A DNA stretch of 54,644 nucleotides from DATDCY01 sp031406795 [NCBI: Candidatus Rokuibacteriota bacterium] (lineage in GTDB: Bacteria; JAUVQV01), in contig JANOHV010000076.1 in assembly GCA_031406795.1 (NCBI GenBank), positions 1 through 54,644 on the forward strand. Direction: 5' to 3'. Shown piece by piece: positions 7,236-16,750 of this stretch; position 1 is the first letter of the stretch, and each line of letters starts with the position of its first letter. The notes under the pieces are model-generated. The model was given only the letters and a program-made list of their open reading frames with translations. It was not told where the DNA came from and ran no database searches. A program made the translations under genes and the position numbers.

Positions 7236-8159
7236 GTGAGCGGCAACCAACATGTCGAACGGGTGCTCGGGGCCGTCAACGCCATCGTGCGGGGGAAGGA
7301 GGACGTCGTGCGCCTCGCGCTCGGCTGCCTGCTCGCCCGGGGGAACCTGCTGCTCGAGGACCTCCCCGGGGTCGGCAAGACGACGCTCGCCCTCGCGCTT
7401 GCACGCGTGCTCGGGCTGGATTTCGGCCGCATCCAGTTCACCTCCGACCTGGTGCCGGCGGATATCGTCGGCGTCTCGGTGATCGATGTCGCCGCCTGTT
7501 CGCTGACCTTTCGGCCGGGACCGATCTTTCACCAGGTGGTCCTCGCCGACGAGATCAACCGGGCCACCCCCCGCACGCAGAGCGCGCTGCTCGAAGCGAT
7601 GGCCGAGGGGCAGGTCTCGATCGAGGGACGGACCCATCCGCTGCCGGTGCCGTTTTTCGTCATCGCCACGCAGAACCCGATCGAGCACTACGGCACGTTC
7701 CCGCTCCCGGAGTCCCAGATGGACCGCTTCATGATGACGCTCCGCATGGGGTATCCGGACCGCAACGCCGAGCGCTCGCTGCTCGCCGACCTGGACACCC
7801 GCGCCCGGCTCGAGCGCACCGTGGCGGTGATCGAGTTGCGCGATCTGGCGGCGCTCCAGGAGCAGGTTGCCGGCGTGCGGGTCGCACCGGCCATCATCGA
7901 ATACATCCTGGACCTCACTGCCGCCTCCCGCCAGTCGGAGCGCCTCCTCGTCGGGGTCTCGCCGCGCGGGGCGGAGCACTGGGTCAGCGCCGCCAAGGCC
8001 ATCGCGCTGCTAGGCGGCCGCGACTACTGTCTGCCCGAGGACGTGCAGGAAGTGGCCGCAGCGGTCGTCGCCCACCGCATTCTGCCGCGCGGCGATTTCG
8101 AGAAAGTCGACCGTGCCTCGCTCGTCAGGGATCTCATCCACGCCACCCCCGTCCGCTGA
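7236..8159 (+). CDS. MoxR-family AAA+ ATPase
   Basis: 307 residues from GTG 7236. Walker A is GVGKTT (45-50) and Walker B VVLADEINRA (101-110). The family signature QNPIEHYGTFPLPESQMDRF follows, then the C-terminal lid. MoxR proteins act as chaperone-like ATPases on VWA or DUF58 partners. The downstream DUF58 gene overlaps by 47 bp and a TgpA-type transglutaminase follows, the standard three-gene arrangement. A weak AGGATG ribosome site precedes the GTG. The upstream 135-bp spacer is shared with the divergent ferredoxin gene. Confidence 0.92.
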   Translation: MSGNQHVERVLGAVNAIVRGKEDVVRLALGCLLARGNLLLEDLPGVGKTTLALALARVLGLDFGRIQFTSDLVPADIVGVSVIDVAACSLTFRPGPIFHQVVLADEINRATPRTQSALLEAMAEGQVSIEGRTHPLPVPFFVIATQNPIEHYGTFPLPESQMDRFMMTLRMGYPDRNAERSLLADLDTRARLERTVAVIELRDLAALQEQVAGVRVAPAIIEYILDLTAASRQSERLLVGVSPRGAEHWVSAAKAIALLGGRDYCLPEDVQEVAAAVVAHRILPRGDFEKVDRASLVRDLIHATPVR

Positions 8160-9096
8160 ATCCAGCCCCGGCCAACCCGCGATCGCCCCGCACACGGCGG
8201 TCACGGAAGGAACACTGCACATCCGCCTGACCGCCACCGGCGCAATTGCGATTGCCCTGCTGCTCGGCGCCGGGATCGTCGCCGTCAATTCCGGCAACAA
8301 TCTGCTGTTCCTGGTCGTCGCCGCTCTGCTCGCCGCGCTCGCGCTCTCGGGGCTGCTCGGGCACCACAATCTGCGGCGGGTCGCCGTGCGGCTGATCGAA
8401 CCCGACGAGGCCTGGGCCGGGCGGCCCGTCTCGGTCCGCGCCGAGATCGTCAACCCCCGCCGTCGCCTGCCGGCGTTTCTGCTGGCCCTCGGCGAGCGAC
8501 CGGGGCGCCCCGCCGGCACGGTGCTCGAGGTCCCCGCCGGCGGGCGCGCCGAAATCCCGCTGACCCTGACCTTCCCGACGCGCGGCGTCCAGCCCTGGCC
8601 GGTGCACGCGGTGACCTCCGAGTTTCCCTTCGGCCTGATCCGTCGCGGCGGCCTGGTGCGCTCGCCCGGCCGCTGCCTGGTCTACCCGGCCCCGCTCGTC
8701 GTGCCATGGGAGATCGTCGAAGCGGCCGAGCGCGAGGGGACGATGGTCTCGCGGCGAGGCCTGGGCGCCGGCGGCGACTATCGGGGTCAGCGCGACTATG
8801 CGCCGGGCGACAGCCTCTCCCGGGTCCAGTGGTCGAGCTGGCTGCGGCTCCGGCGGCTGCAGACCAAGGAGTTCGAATCCGAGGGCGAGCCGCCGGCCGT
8901 CTACCGGTTCGACGCCGTGCCCGGCCCCGGAACCGAAGAGCGGCTCTCGCAGCTGGCGTGGCTGGTGCGCGCAGGCCTGCGGCGGGGCCGGAGCGTCGGC
9001 CTGGTGCTGCCCGGCCTGGCGATCCCCCCGGGGACGGGCGCGAGCCAGCGCCGCAGGCTGCTCGGGGCGTTGGCTCGTTTCGGGGAGTCGGCGTGA
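8113..9096 (+). CDS. DUF58 protein with two membrane segments
   Basis: Up to 327 residues from GTG 8113, but the start is uncertain because the first ~35 residues are Ser/Pro-rich and lie inside moxR. Two adjacent hydrophobic helices at ~40-85 (AIAIALLLGAGIVAV and LLFLVVAALLAALALSGLL) precede the soluble part. The DUF58 signature RDYAPGDSLSRVQWSS is at ~230-245 and KEFESEG follows. DUF58 proteins are the membrane partners of MoxR ATPases. The stop overlaps the start of the next gene (GTGA, 9093-9096). Confidence 0.88.
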   Translation: MPRSSGISSTPPPSAESSPGQPAIAPHTAVTEGTLHIRLTATGAIAIALLLGAGIVAVNSGNNLLFLVVAALLAALALSGLLGHHNLRRVAVRLIEPDEAWAGRPVSVRAEIVNPRRRLPAFLLALGERPGRPAGTVLEVPAGGRAEIPLTLTFPTRGVQPWPVHAVTSEFPFGLIRRGGLVRSPGRCLVYPAPLVVPWEIVEAAEREGTMVSRRGLGAGGDYRGQRDYAPGDSLSRVQWSSWLRLRRLQTKEFESEGEPPAVYRFDAVPGPGTEERLSQLAWLVRAGLRRGRSVGLVLPGLAIPPGTGASQRRRLLGALARFGESA

Positions 9097-11036
9097 GAGC
9101 GCGGACGCTGAGCCTGGCGTTCGCATACGCGCTGTGCGCGCTCACGACGGCGGCCGCCGCGCTCGCGCCCCTGCCGCGCACCGCCTGGATTCTGCTCGCG
9201 GTGGCCGGGGCAGGCGGGGCACTCTGGGATCTCCGCAGACTCGTCCGCGTCCCGAACGCGGTGCTGACACTCCTCGGGCTCGCCGGCTTTTTCGGCAGCT
9301 TGCTGCCCTTGCACCGCGAGACGCTCGCCGAGCAGTCGCTCACCGCGCTGACTTTTCTGCTCGCCATCAAGATCTTCGGCAACAAGACGCGCCGCGATCA
9401 CCTGCAGATCCTCGCGGTCGCGCTGCTGGTGATCGCCGGCGCGGCCTCGCTCGAGCCCGAAGTGGTGTTCGGCGCGCTGCTCGCCTCCGCACTGGTCATC
9501 GGGGTGCTGCTGCTGCTCTGGCTGCCCTTCTCCGAGCTGACCGAAAGAGTCGACGCGGGCCTGCTGCGCCGCCTGACGCTCATCGGGCTGGGCCTGGTGG
9601 GCGCCTCCGCGCCGATCACGGTGCTGCTCTTCATCCTGCTGCCCCGCTCGGTGAACCCGTTCTGGGCCGGCCTGGGCGGCCGCCCCCGCCAGGGGGTGTC
9701 CGGCATCTCCGATCACCTGCAGCTCGGCGAGGTCGGGCGCGTCGCGCTCAGCGGCGAGGTGGCCTTTCGCGCCGAGATCGAGGGCGGCGGTCCGCTGCCG
9801 CTCACCCCCTACTGGCGCGGCGCCGTCCTCGAGGTGACGGACGGACGGCGCTGGGAGATTTCCGGACGTAGCCGCCCGGCGACCGTCCTCGCCGCCGGGG
9901 GGACTCGCATCGTCTACTACGTCGAACCGCACGGCAATCGCCAGCTCTTCCTGCTGGAGACCCCGTCCGGGGCGAGCATCGGCACCCGGACGCAAACCAT
10001 CGGCGCCGCACGAGTGCTGCAGTTGCCGTTGCCGCTGGCGCGCCGCATCCGCTATGTCGGCAACTCCCGCCCCGCCGACCGCTTCACCGAGCGACTGGCG
10101 CCCGAGGAGCGCGCGCTCAATCTGAGGCTGCCGGCCACGCTTCCCGTCTCCATCCGTGCCCTGGCCGCGAGGCTCGCCGGCGAGGAGCGCGACCCGGGCG
10201 TTGTCGCCGCCCGGCTGCTGGCGCATTTTTCGCGCGACTTCACCTATTCGCTGCAAGTGCCCGACGGCTCGGGCGATCAGCTGGAATCGTTCCTCTTCGG
10301 CCATCGGACCGGTTACTGCGAGTACTTTGCGGCGGCGTTCGCCGTGATGCTGCGGACGCAGGGCATCCCCGCCCGGGTGGTCAGCGGCTATCTCGGCGGC
10401 GACTACATTCCCGCCGGATCGTACTACCGCGTCACCCAGGCTTCCGCCCACGCCTGGGTCGAGGCCCACCTTGGCGGCGACTGGGTGCGCTTCGACCCGA
10501 CACCGGCCGCCGCCGAACTGGGGAGCACGTTCGCGTCGCGCCGGGGGGGGCGCCCGAGGCTCTGGCTGGACACGCTGCGCATGCGCTGGAACAGCTGGGT
10601 GGTGCAGTACGATGCGGAATCCCAGCTCGCGCTGGCTCAGGCCGGCGCGGCGCGGATGCGCGGGCTCCGCGGCGGTCTGAGCGGCGATTTTCGCAGCGCG
10701 GTCCGGGCCGTCGCTGCCGCACTCGGCGTCGCCGCGTTGATCTTCGGGACGCGAGCCCTCGTTCGCCGCCGCGCGGGCGACCCGCTCGCCCGACGCCTCG
10801 CGCTTTTCGAAAGCCTCGCCGCCATCCACGGCGCCGCACGCGAACCGCACGAGGGACCGCTCGCCCATGCCGAGCGGTTCGCGCAGCTCGTCCCCGGAGG
10901 CGAAGCAGCGGTACGCGGCTTCGGGGCGCTGTCCGCCGCCTGCCGCTACGGGCGACGGCCGGCCGATGGCCGCGCGCTGGCGGAACTCGACGGACACCTC
11001 GAGCGTATCCGCAAGGTCATCCGCAGCGGCGGATAA
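9093..11036 (+). CDS. TgpA-type membrane transglutaminase
   Basis: 647 residues. I start at GTG 9093, which overlaps the DUF58 stop by four bases (GTGA); the frame is open further upstream but lies antiparallel-free inside the DUF58 gene. Several N-terminal membrane helices (DUF3488-like, ~1-190) precede an exported transglutaminase core with catalytic Cys409 (GYCEYFAAAFAVML), His453 (SAHAWVEAH) and Asp468 (RFDPTP). A further helix near 540-560 and a cytoplasmic DUF4129-like tail close the protein. The family is best known from Pseudomonas TgpA; the substrate is unknown. It completes the MoxR-DUF58 operon, and copy B of the repeat begins just after the stop. Confidence 0.9.
   Translation: MRARTLSLAFAYALCALTTAAAALAPLPRTAWILLAVAGAGGALWDLRRLVRVPNAVLTLLGLAGFFGSLLPLHRETLAEQSLTALTFLLAIKIFGNKTRRDHLQILAVALLVIAGAASLEPEVVFGALLASALVIGVLLLLWLPFSELTERVDAGLLRRLTLIGLGLVGASAPITVLLFILLPRSVNPFWAGLGGRPRQGVSGISDHLQLGEVGRVALSGEVAFRAEIEGGGPLPLTPYWRGAVLEVTDGRRWEISGRSRPATVLAAGGTRIVYYVEPHGNRQLFLLETPSGASIGTRTQTIGAARVLQLPLPLARRIRYVGNSRPADRFTERLAPEERALNLRLPATLPVSIRALAARLAGEERDPGVVAARLLAHFSRDFTYSLQVPDGSGDQLESFLFGHRTGYCEYFAAAFAVMLRTQGIPARVVSGYLGGDYIPAGSYYRVTQASAHAWVEAHLGGDWVRFDPTPAAAELGSTFASRRGGRPRLWLDTLRMRWNSWVVQYDAESQLALAQAGAARMRGLRGGLSGDFRSAVRAVAAALGVAALIFGTRALVRRRAGDPLARRLALFESLAAIHGAAREPHEGPLAHAERFAQLVPGGEAAVRGFGALSAACRYGRRPADGRALAELDGHLERIRKVIRSGG
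11019..11034. repeat. ATCCGC/GCGGAT hairpin overlapping the transglutaminase stop
   Basis: ATCCGC, loop AGCG, GCGGAT, just before repeat copy B. It parallels the hairpin that precedes copy A at 2713-2733. Confidence 0.45.
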
Positions 11037-11039
11037 AGG

Positions 11040-11163
11040 ACCGCGCTGCTCGCGACAAGCGTTGCTTGACCGCTGCCCCCCTGCTCTTCGTGAGCGAAAT
11101 CAGGCTTTTCCCGGTGAGTTGAAATGCCTGCTGTTCTGCCGGATCCGCACGTACGTGCGGATC
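11040..11163 (+). repeat. Dispersed structured repeat, copy B
   Basis: Partner of 2791-2915. It begins 4 bp after the transglutaminase stop and ends in a perfect 22-nt palindrome (starts GATCCGCACGT at 11142). The remaining 110 bp up to the purH promoter has no recognised feature. Differences from copy A fall partly in loops; in the terminal hairpin they keep or improve pairing. Confidence 0.7.
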
Positions 11164-11276
11164 GAGGAGGCTGCCGCGGACGCGTACTCCCGTACGCCGC
11201 ACCGGCAAAGCGCGGGTCAACGCCGCCGGGGCGGAAAGGCGCGCGGGAGCGGTAGGGTCGATACACGGTCCGCCCC

Positions 11277-11305
11277 TTGCAGACCGGGGGACGTGACCGT
11301 ACTAT
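11277..11305 (+). promoter_or_regulatory. Probable sigma-70 promoter of the pur operon
   Basis: TTGCAG, 17-base spacer, TACTAT, 34 bp before the purH ATG. No recognised purine riboswitch in the short leader. Confidence 0.5.
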
Positions 11306-11339
11306 GATGGTCGGCCATCAACACGGAGGACGCACAACC

Positions 11340-12905
11340 ATGCCGAAGATTCACCGCGCCCTGATCAGCGTTTCCGACAAGACCGGACTGCTCGGGCTGG
11401 CAGCCGCCCTGCGGCGCCACGGCGTCGAGATCCTCTCCACCGGCGGGACCGCGAAAACGCTCGCCGACGCCGGCATACCCGTCGTCCAGGTTTCGGACTA
11501 CACCGGCCAGCCCGAGATCCTCGAGGGACGGGTGAAGACCCTGGTGCCCCGCATCCACGGCGGGATCCTCGCCCGCCGCGGCTCGGCGAGCCACAAGCGC
11601 GAGATGAAGGCCCACAACATCCTGCCGATCGACCTGGTGGTGGTGAACCTCTACCCGTTCGAGTCGGCAGCCTTCCGCGCCGGCGCCGGTTTCCAGCACG
11701 TCATCGAGAACATCGACATCGGCGGGCCGACCATGGTGCGCGCCGCGGCGAAGAATTTCGCGGACGTCACGGTCGTTGTCGACCCCGGGGACTACCCGGC
11801 GATCGTCGCGGAACTCGACGCTCACCGCGGCGGGGTGTTGCCGGCGACGAATTTCGCGCTCGCCCGCAAGGCCTTTGCGCACACGGCGTACTACGACTCG
11901 GTGATCGCCGGCTGGCTGGCGACGGCGCAGCCGGACGCGAAGCAGCCCGTCGCGCTGCCGCCGGCCTACCCGCCGACGCTCGCGCTGCCCCTCGTCAAGG
12001 TCCAGGATCTGCGCTACGGGGAGAACCCGCACCAGAGCGCCGCGCTCTACCGCGAGCCCGGGCCGCCCGTCGGCGTGGCCGGCGCGACGCAGCTGGGCGG
12101 CAAGGAGCTGTCCTTCAACAATCTTCTCGACCTCGAGGCGGCCTGGGCCGCCGCGCGGGACTTCGCCGGCCGGCCCTTCGCCGTCATCGTCAAACACAAC
12201 AACCCCTGCGGCGCCGGAGCGGCCACCGACCTGACGCAGGCCTTTGAAATGGCGCTGGCCGGCGACCCGATCTCGGCCTTCGGCGGCGTGATCGGCCTCA
12301 GCCGTCCGGTGACACCGGCGTTGGCGCGCAAGATCACCGAGACCTTCTTCGAGGCGGTCATCGCCCCCGGTTACGCCCCCAAAGCCCTCGAAATCCTGCA
12401 TCTGCGGAAGGATCTGCGCATTCTCCAGGCGGCGCCCGGCGCAAGCCGCGGCGACCTCAAGCGCATCGCGGGGGGGTATCTGGTCCAGGAATTCGACGCC
12501 GCGCAGATCCGCGACGTGCGCAAGCTGCCGATCGTCACGAAGCGCAAGCCGGGCGCCGCGGAGTACCGCGCGCTCGATTTCGCCTGGCGGCTGGTGCGCC
12601 ATGTCAAGTCGAACGCCATCGTCTTCGCCACCGACCGCCAGTTGGCCGGGGTCGGCGCCGGTCAGACGAGCCGCGTGGACTCCTGCCGGATCGCCGCGAT
12701 GAAGGCCGTGACGCCCCTGAAGGGAACCGTGGTCGGCTCCGACGCCTTTTTCCCCTTCCGCGACGGCATCGACCAGATCGCGGCGGCGGGGGCGACCGCG
12801 GTGATCCAGCCCGGGGGTTCGCTTCGCGACAAGGAGGTCATCGAGGCTGCCGACCGCCACGGTTTGGCGATGGTCTTCACCGGCATCCGGCACTTCAAAC
12901 ACTAG
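11340..12905 (+). CDS. purH: Bifunctional AICAR formyltransferase/IMP cyclohydrolase
   Basis: 521 residues from ATG 11340, preceded by GGAGG; the frame is open further upstream but lacks a ribosome site. The N-terminal IMP cyclohydrolase (MGS-like) domain runs from ISVSDKTGL to ~200 with STGGTAKTL and [12 protein letters not shown]. The C-terminal AICAR transformylase domain has KHNNPCG and ends GIRHFKH. Together they perform the last two steps of purine synthesis, AICAR to FAICAR to IMP. First gene of purH-purD-purE, with 22 bp to purD. Confidence 0.97.
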   Translation: MPKIHRALISVSDKTGLLGLAAALRRHGVEILSTGGTAKTLADAGIPVVQVSDYTGQPEILEGRVKTLVPRIHGGILARRGSASHKREMKAHNILPIDLVVVNLYPFESAAFRAGAGFQHVIENIDIGGPTMVRAAAKNFADVTVVVDPGDYPAIVAELDAHRGGVLPATNFALARKAFAHTAYYDSVIAGWLATAQPDAKQPVALPPAYPPTLALPLVKVQDLRYGENPHQSAALYREPGPPVGVAGATQLGGKELSFNNLLDLEAAWAAARDFAGRPFAVIVKHNNPCGAGAATDLTQAFEMALAGDPISAFGGVIGLSRPVTPALARKITETFFEAVIAPGYAPKALEILHLRKDLRILQAAPGASRGDLKRIAGGYLVQEFDAAQIRDVRKLPIVTKRKPGAAEYRALDFAWRLVRHVKSNAIVFATDRQLAGVGAGQTSRVDSCRIAAMKAVTPLKGTVVGSDAFFPFRDGIDQIAAAGATAVIQPGGSLRDKEVIEAADRHGLAMVFTGIRHFKH

Positions 12906-12927
12906 CAACGGGGAGCGAGAGAGCGTC

Positions 12928-14205
12928 ATGCGGATACTCGTTGTCGGCAGCGGCGGGCGCGAACACGCCCTGGCCTGGAAACTGCGTCAGAGCCCCCGGG
13001 TGCGCGAGGTCTTTTGCGCTCCCGGGAACGGCGGGATGGGTTCGGTCGCCACCTGCGTGCCGATCGAATCCGGTGATCTGCGCGGGTTGCTCGCGTTCGC
13101 CAAGGAGCACGCGATCGGCCTGACGGTCGTCGGCCCCGAATCGCCGCTGTCCGCCGGCATCGTCGATCTGTTCGAGGAGCACGGCCTGCGAGCCTTCGGC
13201 GCCAGCCGCGCCGCCGCCGAACTCGAAGGCAGCAAGGCCTTCGCCAAGGAGATCATGCGCCGCCACGGCATCCCGACCGCCACCGCGCGGGCTTTCAGCG
13301 ACGCCGGCGCGGCGCGCGCCTACATCCGCACGGTCGGGGCGCCGATCGTCGTCAAGGCCGACGGTCTCGCCGCCGGCAAGGGGGTGGTCATCTGCCGCAC
13401 CCTTGCGGAGGCCGATGCCGCTGTCGCCTCGATCATGGAGCAGCGAGTGCACGGCGCCGCCGGCGATCGGGTGCTGATCGAGGAGTTCCTCGTCGGGGAG
13501 GAGGCTTCGTTCCTCGCCTTCACCGACGGCCGGACCGTGGTGGCGATGCCGGCTTCACAGGACCACAAGGCCGCCTTCGACGGCGATCTCGGCCCGAACA
13601 CCGGCGGCATGGGCGCCTATTCGCCGGCGCCGGTCGTCACGGCGGCTCTGCACGAGGAGGTCATGCGGACGGTCATGGAGCCGACGGTCCGCGCCATGGC
13701 CGCCGAAGGCCGCCCCTATCGCGGGGTGCTGTACGCCGGGCTGATGATCACGAGCGCCGGCATCAAGGTCCTCGAATACAACGCCCGTTTCGGCGACCCC
13801 GAGGCCCAGCCGATCCTGCTGAGGATGAAGAGCGACCTGCTGCCGGTGCTCGAGGCCTGCCTCGAAGGCCGCCTCGACGCGGCCACGGTGGAATGGCACG
13901 AGGATGCGGCGGTGTGCGTCGTGCTCGCCTCGGGCGGCTACCCGGGCGCCTACCGGACGGGGCTGCCGGTCAGCGGGCTCGAGGAGGCCGGCCGCGAGGA
14001 GGGGGTGGTCGTCTTCCACGCCGGCACCGCCTTGCGCGACGGCCAGGTCGTAACCAGCGGCGGCCGGGTGCTCGGCGTGACCGCCCGCGGCGCGACGATC
14101 AAGCAGGCGATCGACCGCAGCTATCGCGCCGTCGGGAAGATCCGCTTCGACGGGATGCAGTATCGCAATGACATCGGGCACAAGGCCCTGACGAAAGGAA
14201 CCTGA
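12928..14205 (+). CDS. purD: Phosphoribosylamine-glycine ligase (GAR synthetase)
   Basis: 425 residues, usual length. The N-terminal motif VVGSGGREHALAWKL, then VGPESPL, the ATP-grasp loop KADGLAAGKGV, and GPNTGGMGAYSP and NARFGDPE are all PurD hallmarks. It ligates glycine to phosphoribosylamine with ATP in the cytoplasm. GGGGAGCGAGAG lies before the ATG. It follows purH by 22 bp and precedes purE by 2 bp. No internal defect seen. Confidence 0.97.
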   Translation: MRILVVGSGGREHALAWKLRQSPRVREVFCAPGNGGMGSVATCVPIESGDLRGLLAFAKEHAIGLTVVGPESPLSAGIVDLFEEHGLRAFGASRAAAELEGSKAFAKEIMRRHGIPTATARAFSDAGAARAYIRTVGAPIVVKADGLAAGKGVVICRTLAEADAAVASIMEQRVHGAAGDRVLIEEFLVGEEASFLAFTDGRTVVAMPASQDHKAAFDGDLGPNTGGMGAYSPAPVVTAALHEEVMRTVMEPTVRAMAAEGRPYRGVLYAGLMITSAGIKVLEYNARFGDPEAQPILLRMKSDLLPVLEACLEGRLDAATVEWHEDAAVCVVLASGGYPGAYRTGLPVSGLEEAGREEGVVVFHAGTALRDGQVVTSGGRVLGVTARGATIKQAIDRSYRAVGKIRFDGMQYRNDIGHKALTKGT

Positions 14206-14207
14206 GC

Positions 14208-14672
14208 GTGAAGACACCGAAGATCGCGATCGTCCTCGGCAGCAAGAGCGACCTGCCCTACCTCGCCGACGTCGAGCCGCTTCTCGGCCGGTTCGGCATC
14301 GCCCATCGCGTCGTGGTCGCCAGCGCCCACCGCCAGCCGGCGAAAGTCGCCGCCTTCGCGCGCGGCGCCGAGAAGCAGGGCTGCGAGGTGATCGTCGCCT
14401 GCGCGGGATTCGCGGCCCATCTGCCCGGCGTGATCGCGTCGCTGACCGCGCTGCCGGTCATCGGCGTGCCGCTCGACACCTCCCCGCTGCGAGGCGAGGA
14501 CGCGCTGTTGTCGATCGTCCAGATGCCGGGCGGCATCCCCGTCGCCGCCGTCACGATCGGCAAGGCGGGTGTCAAGAACGCCGTGGTCTTCGCCGCGGAA
14601 ATCCTCGCGCTCAAGTACCCCGCGGTGAAATCCGCGCTTCTCGGCTACCGGAAGGAACTGTCCCGCGGCTAG
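14208..14672 (+). CDS. purE: N5-carboxyaminoimidazole ribonucleotide mutase
   Basis: 154 residues from GTG 14208, two bases after purD. PurE motifs are GSKSDLPYL near the start and SAHRQP (most relatives have SAHRTP), followed by ACAGFAAHLPG and GVPLDTSPLRGEDALLSIVQ (usual form GVPV.S..L.G.DSLLSIVQ). It moves the carboxylate of N5-CAIR to give CAIR. No purK is in the window. The convergent chemoreceptor gene starts its 3' end 34 bp beyond, and a weak GC hairpin occupies the gap. Confidence 0.94.
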   Translation: MKTPKIAIVLGSKSDLPYLADVEPLLGRFGIAHRVVVASAHRQPAKVAAFARGAEKQGCEVIVACAGFAAHLPGVIASLTALPVIGVPLDTSPLRGEDALLSIVQMPGGIPVAAVTIGKAGVKNAVVFAAEILALKYPAVKSALLGYRKELSRG

Positions 14673-14706
14673 AGAAGCGGTCCGGGGCCGCGCGGGAGGT
14701 GCCGCG

Positions 14707-16701
14707 CTACTTGATCTTGAAGCGGGCCAGTTCCGTCTTCAGCAGGTCCGCTTGTGCGGCGAGGATGTTCACCATCTGATCGAGGCGCTTGACCCCCGCG
14801 GCGTTGGTGTTCGAAATCTCCTGGATCGACCCGATCGACCTGACGACCAGATCGCTGCCCCGCGCCTCTTCGCGCGCGGCGTCGAGCACCTGCTGCGACA
14901 GGCGGGCGGACTCTTCGCTGGCGCGGCTGGTGAGCCGGATCCCCTTCGCCTGCTCCGCCATCGCCTTCTTCACCTGGTGCGCGAGTTCGCGCATCGACTC
15001 GGCCGCCTTCACGATCTGGGCGCCGCCGGCCGACTGCTCGCGCGTGGCGCGGGCGATCTCCTGGGACATCTCGCTGATGTTCTGCGAAGAGGCGGCGATC
15101 TGACGGATCCCCTTGTACTGCTCGGTCGTCGCCTGGGCGATCCCCCGCGAGGCGGCCGACGCCTTCTCCGAGTTCTCCGCCGCGCGCCGGATGGTTTCCC
15201 CGAGTTCCTCCACCGTGCGCACGCCTTCCTCGACCTTGAGGGTGCCGTTGTCCATCGCCTCGACCGCGTTCGTCGATTCCTTCTTGACGCTCGCGATCAG
15301 CTTGGTGATCTCCTTCGTCGACGAGGCGGTGCGCGCCGAGAGTTCGCGGATCTCCTCCGCGACCACGGCGAAACCGCGCCCGTGCTCGCCGGCCTGGGCG
15401 GCGAGAATGGCGGCATTGAGCGCCAGCAGATTGGTCTGGTCGTTGACCTCGTTGATCACCCCGAGGATGCTGCCGATTTCGTGCGACCGCGCCTCGAGAC
15501 TGCGGACCACCGTCGCGGCCTGGCCGACCGAGGAGCGAATCGCGACCATTCCCTCCGCCGTGCGTCGCAGAGCGGTCAATCCCTCCTCGCCCATCATGCG
15601 CGCGACCTCCCGGGTCAGCTCGTGCCCCTGGCCGGCATTGCGCTCGATTTCGCGGACGACGGAGTCGATTTCGGTGATCGAGGAGGAGGTGTTCGTGACC
15701 AGGTCGGCCAGCCGCCCGACGTTCTCGGCGACGTTGCGGACCGACAGGGTCATCTCGGTGACCGAGGAGGAGGTGCTTTCCACGGCCGCCGAGAGCCCCT
15801 CGGCGTTGCCCGCGACCTGCTCGACCGAGGCCGACATCTCGAGCATCGAGGAGGAGCTCTCGCCGGCGAGCGAGAAGAGATTCTCGACGCTCTGGACGAC
15901 GGACTTGATGCTGGCGTTCATCTGCTCGATCGACGAGGAGACCGTGGCGACGGCGTCGGTCTGTCCGGAGCCGCCCTCGGCGATCCGGTGCGAGACTTCG
16001 GCGATGTCGCGCGAGACGACCTCGAGGTCGCCGAACGCGGTGCGCACCTTTTCGAACATCGCCCGCAGGTTCGCCGTCATCAGGTCCAGCGCCCGCGCCA
16101 GGGTGCCGAATTCGTCATTCGAGGTGATCGCGATCGCGGCGGTCAGATCGCCGGCGGCGGTGACTTCGGCGTGGCGCACCAACTGGCCGAGCGGCCGGCT
16201 CACGAAGCGCACGACGAAGATGGACAGCATCGCCACGAGCCCGACCAGGGTCAGACACGAGCCGATCAGGAGGCGCGAGGTCAGCGCCGCGAGTTTGCCT
16301 TCGACACCGGCGGTGGCATAGTGGATAGTCACCTTGGCGATGGGTTTGGCCTCGTCCTTGATCTCGACGGTGTACGGGCGCATCGGCCGGGCGCCGGACG
16401 CCCCGGAGTCGCGCCGGTCCTTGAGACCCTCGCCGAACGCGACGCTGGCGTACAGCAGATTGGGGTCCTCGGACAGCCGCTTCTGCAGGGCGCCCTCGAT
16501 GGCCTTGTAGTCGAAATAAGCGATGGACTCCTTCGCCTCGTTGCCGATCGTGAACGCGAGGTTCTTCGCGCTGGCGTCGAACCAGCGGTAGGTCTCGGCG
16601 CGCAGGTCGCGGAAAGAGGCGACGAAGAACGCCCCGACGAGCAGGGCGCTCACCGTGAGCAGCCCGATGACCGCCAGGTTGATCTTGTAGATGAGCCTCA
16701 T
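14707..16701 (-). CDS. Methyl-accepting chemotaxis protein, partner of the PhnD-like binding protein
   Basis: 664 residues. TM1 is at ~7-29, a ~110-residue periplasmic domain follows and TM2 is at ~141-164. HAMP lies at ~165-215. The long cytoplasmic coiled coil has a variant tip, [20 protein letters not shown], with Leu where most receptors have Glu (AAIEAA). Ser-rich stretches ([19 protein letters not shown]) may hold methylation sites. There is no C-terminal CheR-docking pentapeptide. It lies 49 bp downstream of the PhnD-like gene in a two-gene unit. Inference: the small periplasmic domain reads the liganded binding protein rather than the ligand itself. Confidence 0.92.
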   Translation of the reverse strand: MRLIYKINLAVIGLLTVSALLVGAFFVASFRDLRAETYRWFDASAKNLAFTIGNEAKESIAYFDYKAIEGALQKRLSEDPNLLYASVAFGEGLKDRRDSGASGARPMRPYTVEIKDEAKPIAKVTIHYATAGVEGKLAALTSRLLIGSCLTLVGLVAMLSIFVVRFVSRPLGQLVRHAEVTAAGDLTAAIAITSNDEFGTLARALDLMTANLRAMFEKVRTAFGDLEVVSRDIAEVSHRIAEGGSGQTDAVATVSSSIEQMNASIKSVVQSVENLFSLAGESSSSMLEMSASVEQVAGNAEGLSAAVESTSSSVTEMTLSVRNVAENVGRLADLVTNTSSSITEIDSVVREIERNAGQGHELTREVARMMGEEGLTALRRTAEGMVAIRSSVGQAATVVRSLEARSHEIGSILGVINEVNDQTNLLALNAAILAAQAGEHGRGFAVVAEEIRELSARTASSTKEITKLIASVKKESTNAVEAMDNGTLKVEEGVRTVEELGETIRRAAENSEKASAASRGIAQATTEQYKGIRQIAASSQNISEMSQEIARATREQSAGGAQIVKAAESMRELAHQVKKAMAEQAKGIRLTSRASEESARLSQQVLDAAREEARGSDLVVRSIGSIQEISNTNAAGVKRLDQMVNILAAQADLLKTELARFKIK

Positions 16702-16750
16702 GCCTTCCCCTCTTTCAACCGTTCGCTGCGCGCCCGTCCGTCCACGGAAA

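Noticed and set aside
8901-10997. ~700-codon minus-strand frame opposite the transglutaminase gene
   Set aside because: The plus-strand frame carries the Cys-His-Asp triad; the opposite frame has only charged low-complexity sequence.
11168-11339. Purine riboswitch before purH
   Set aside because: The promoter at 11277-11305 leaves a leader too short for an aptamer, and no consensus is visible.
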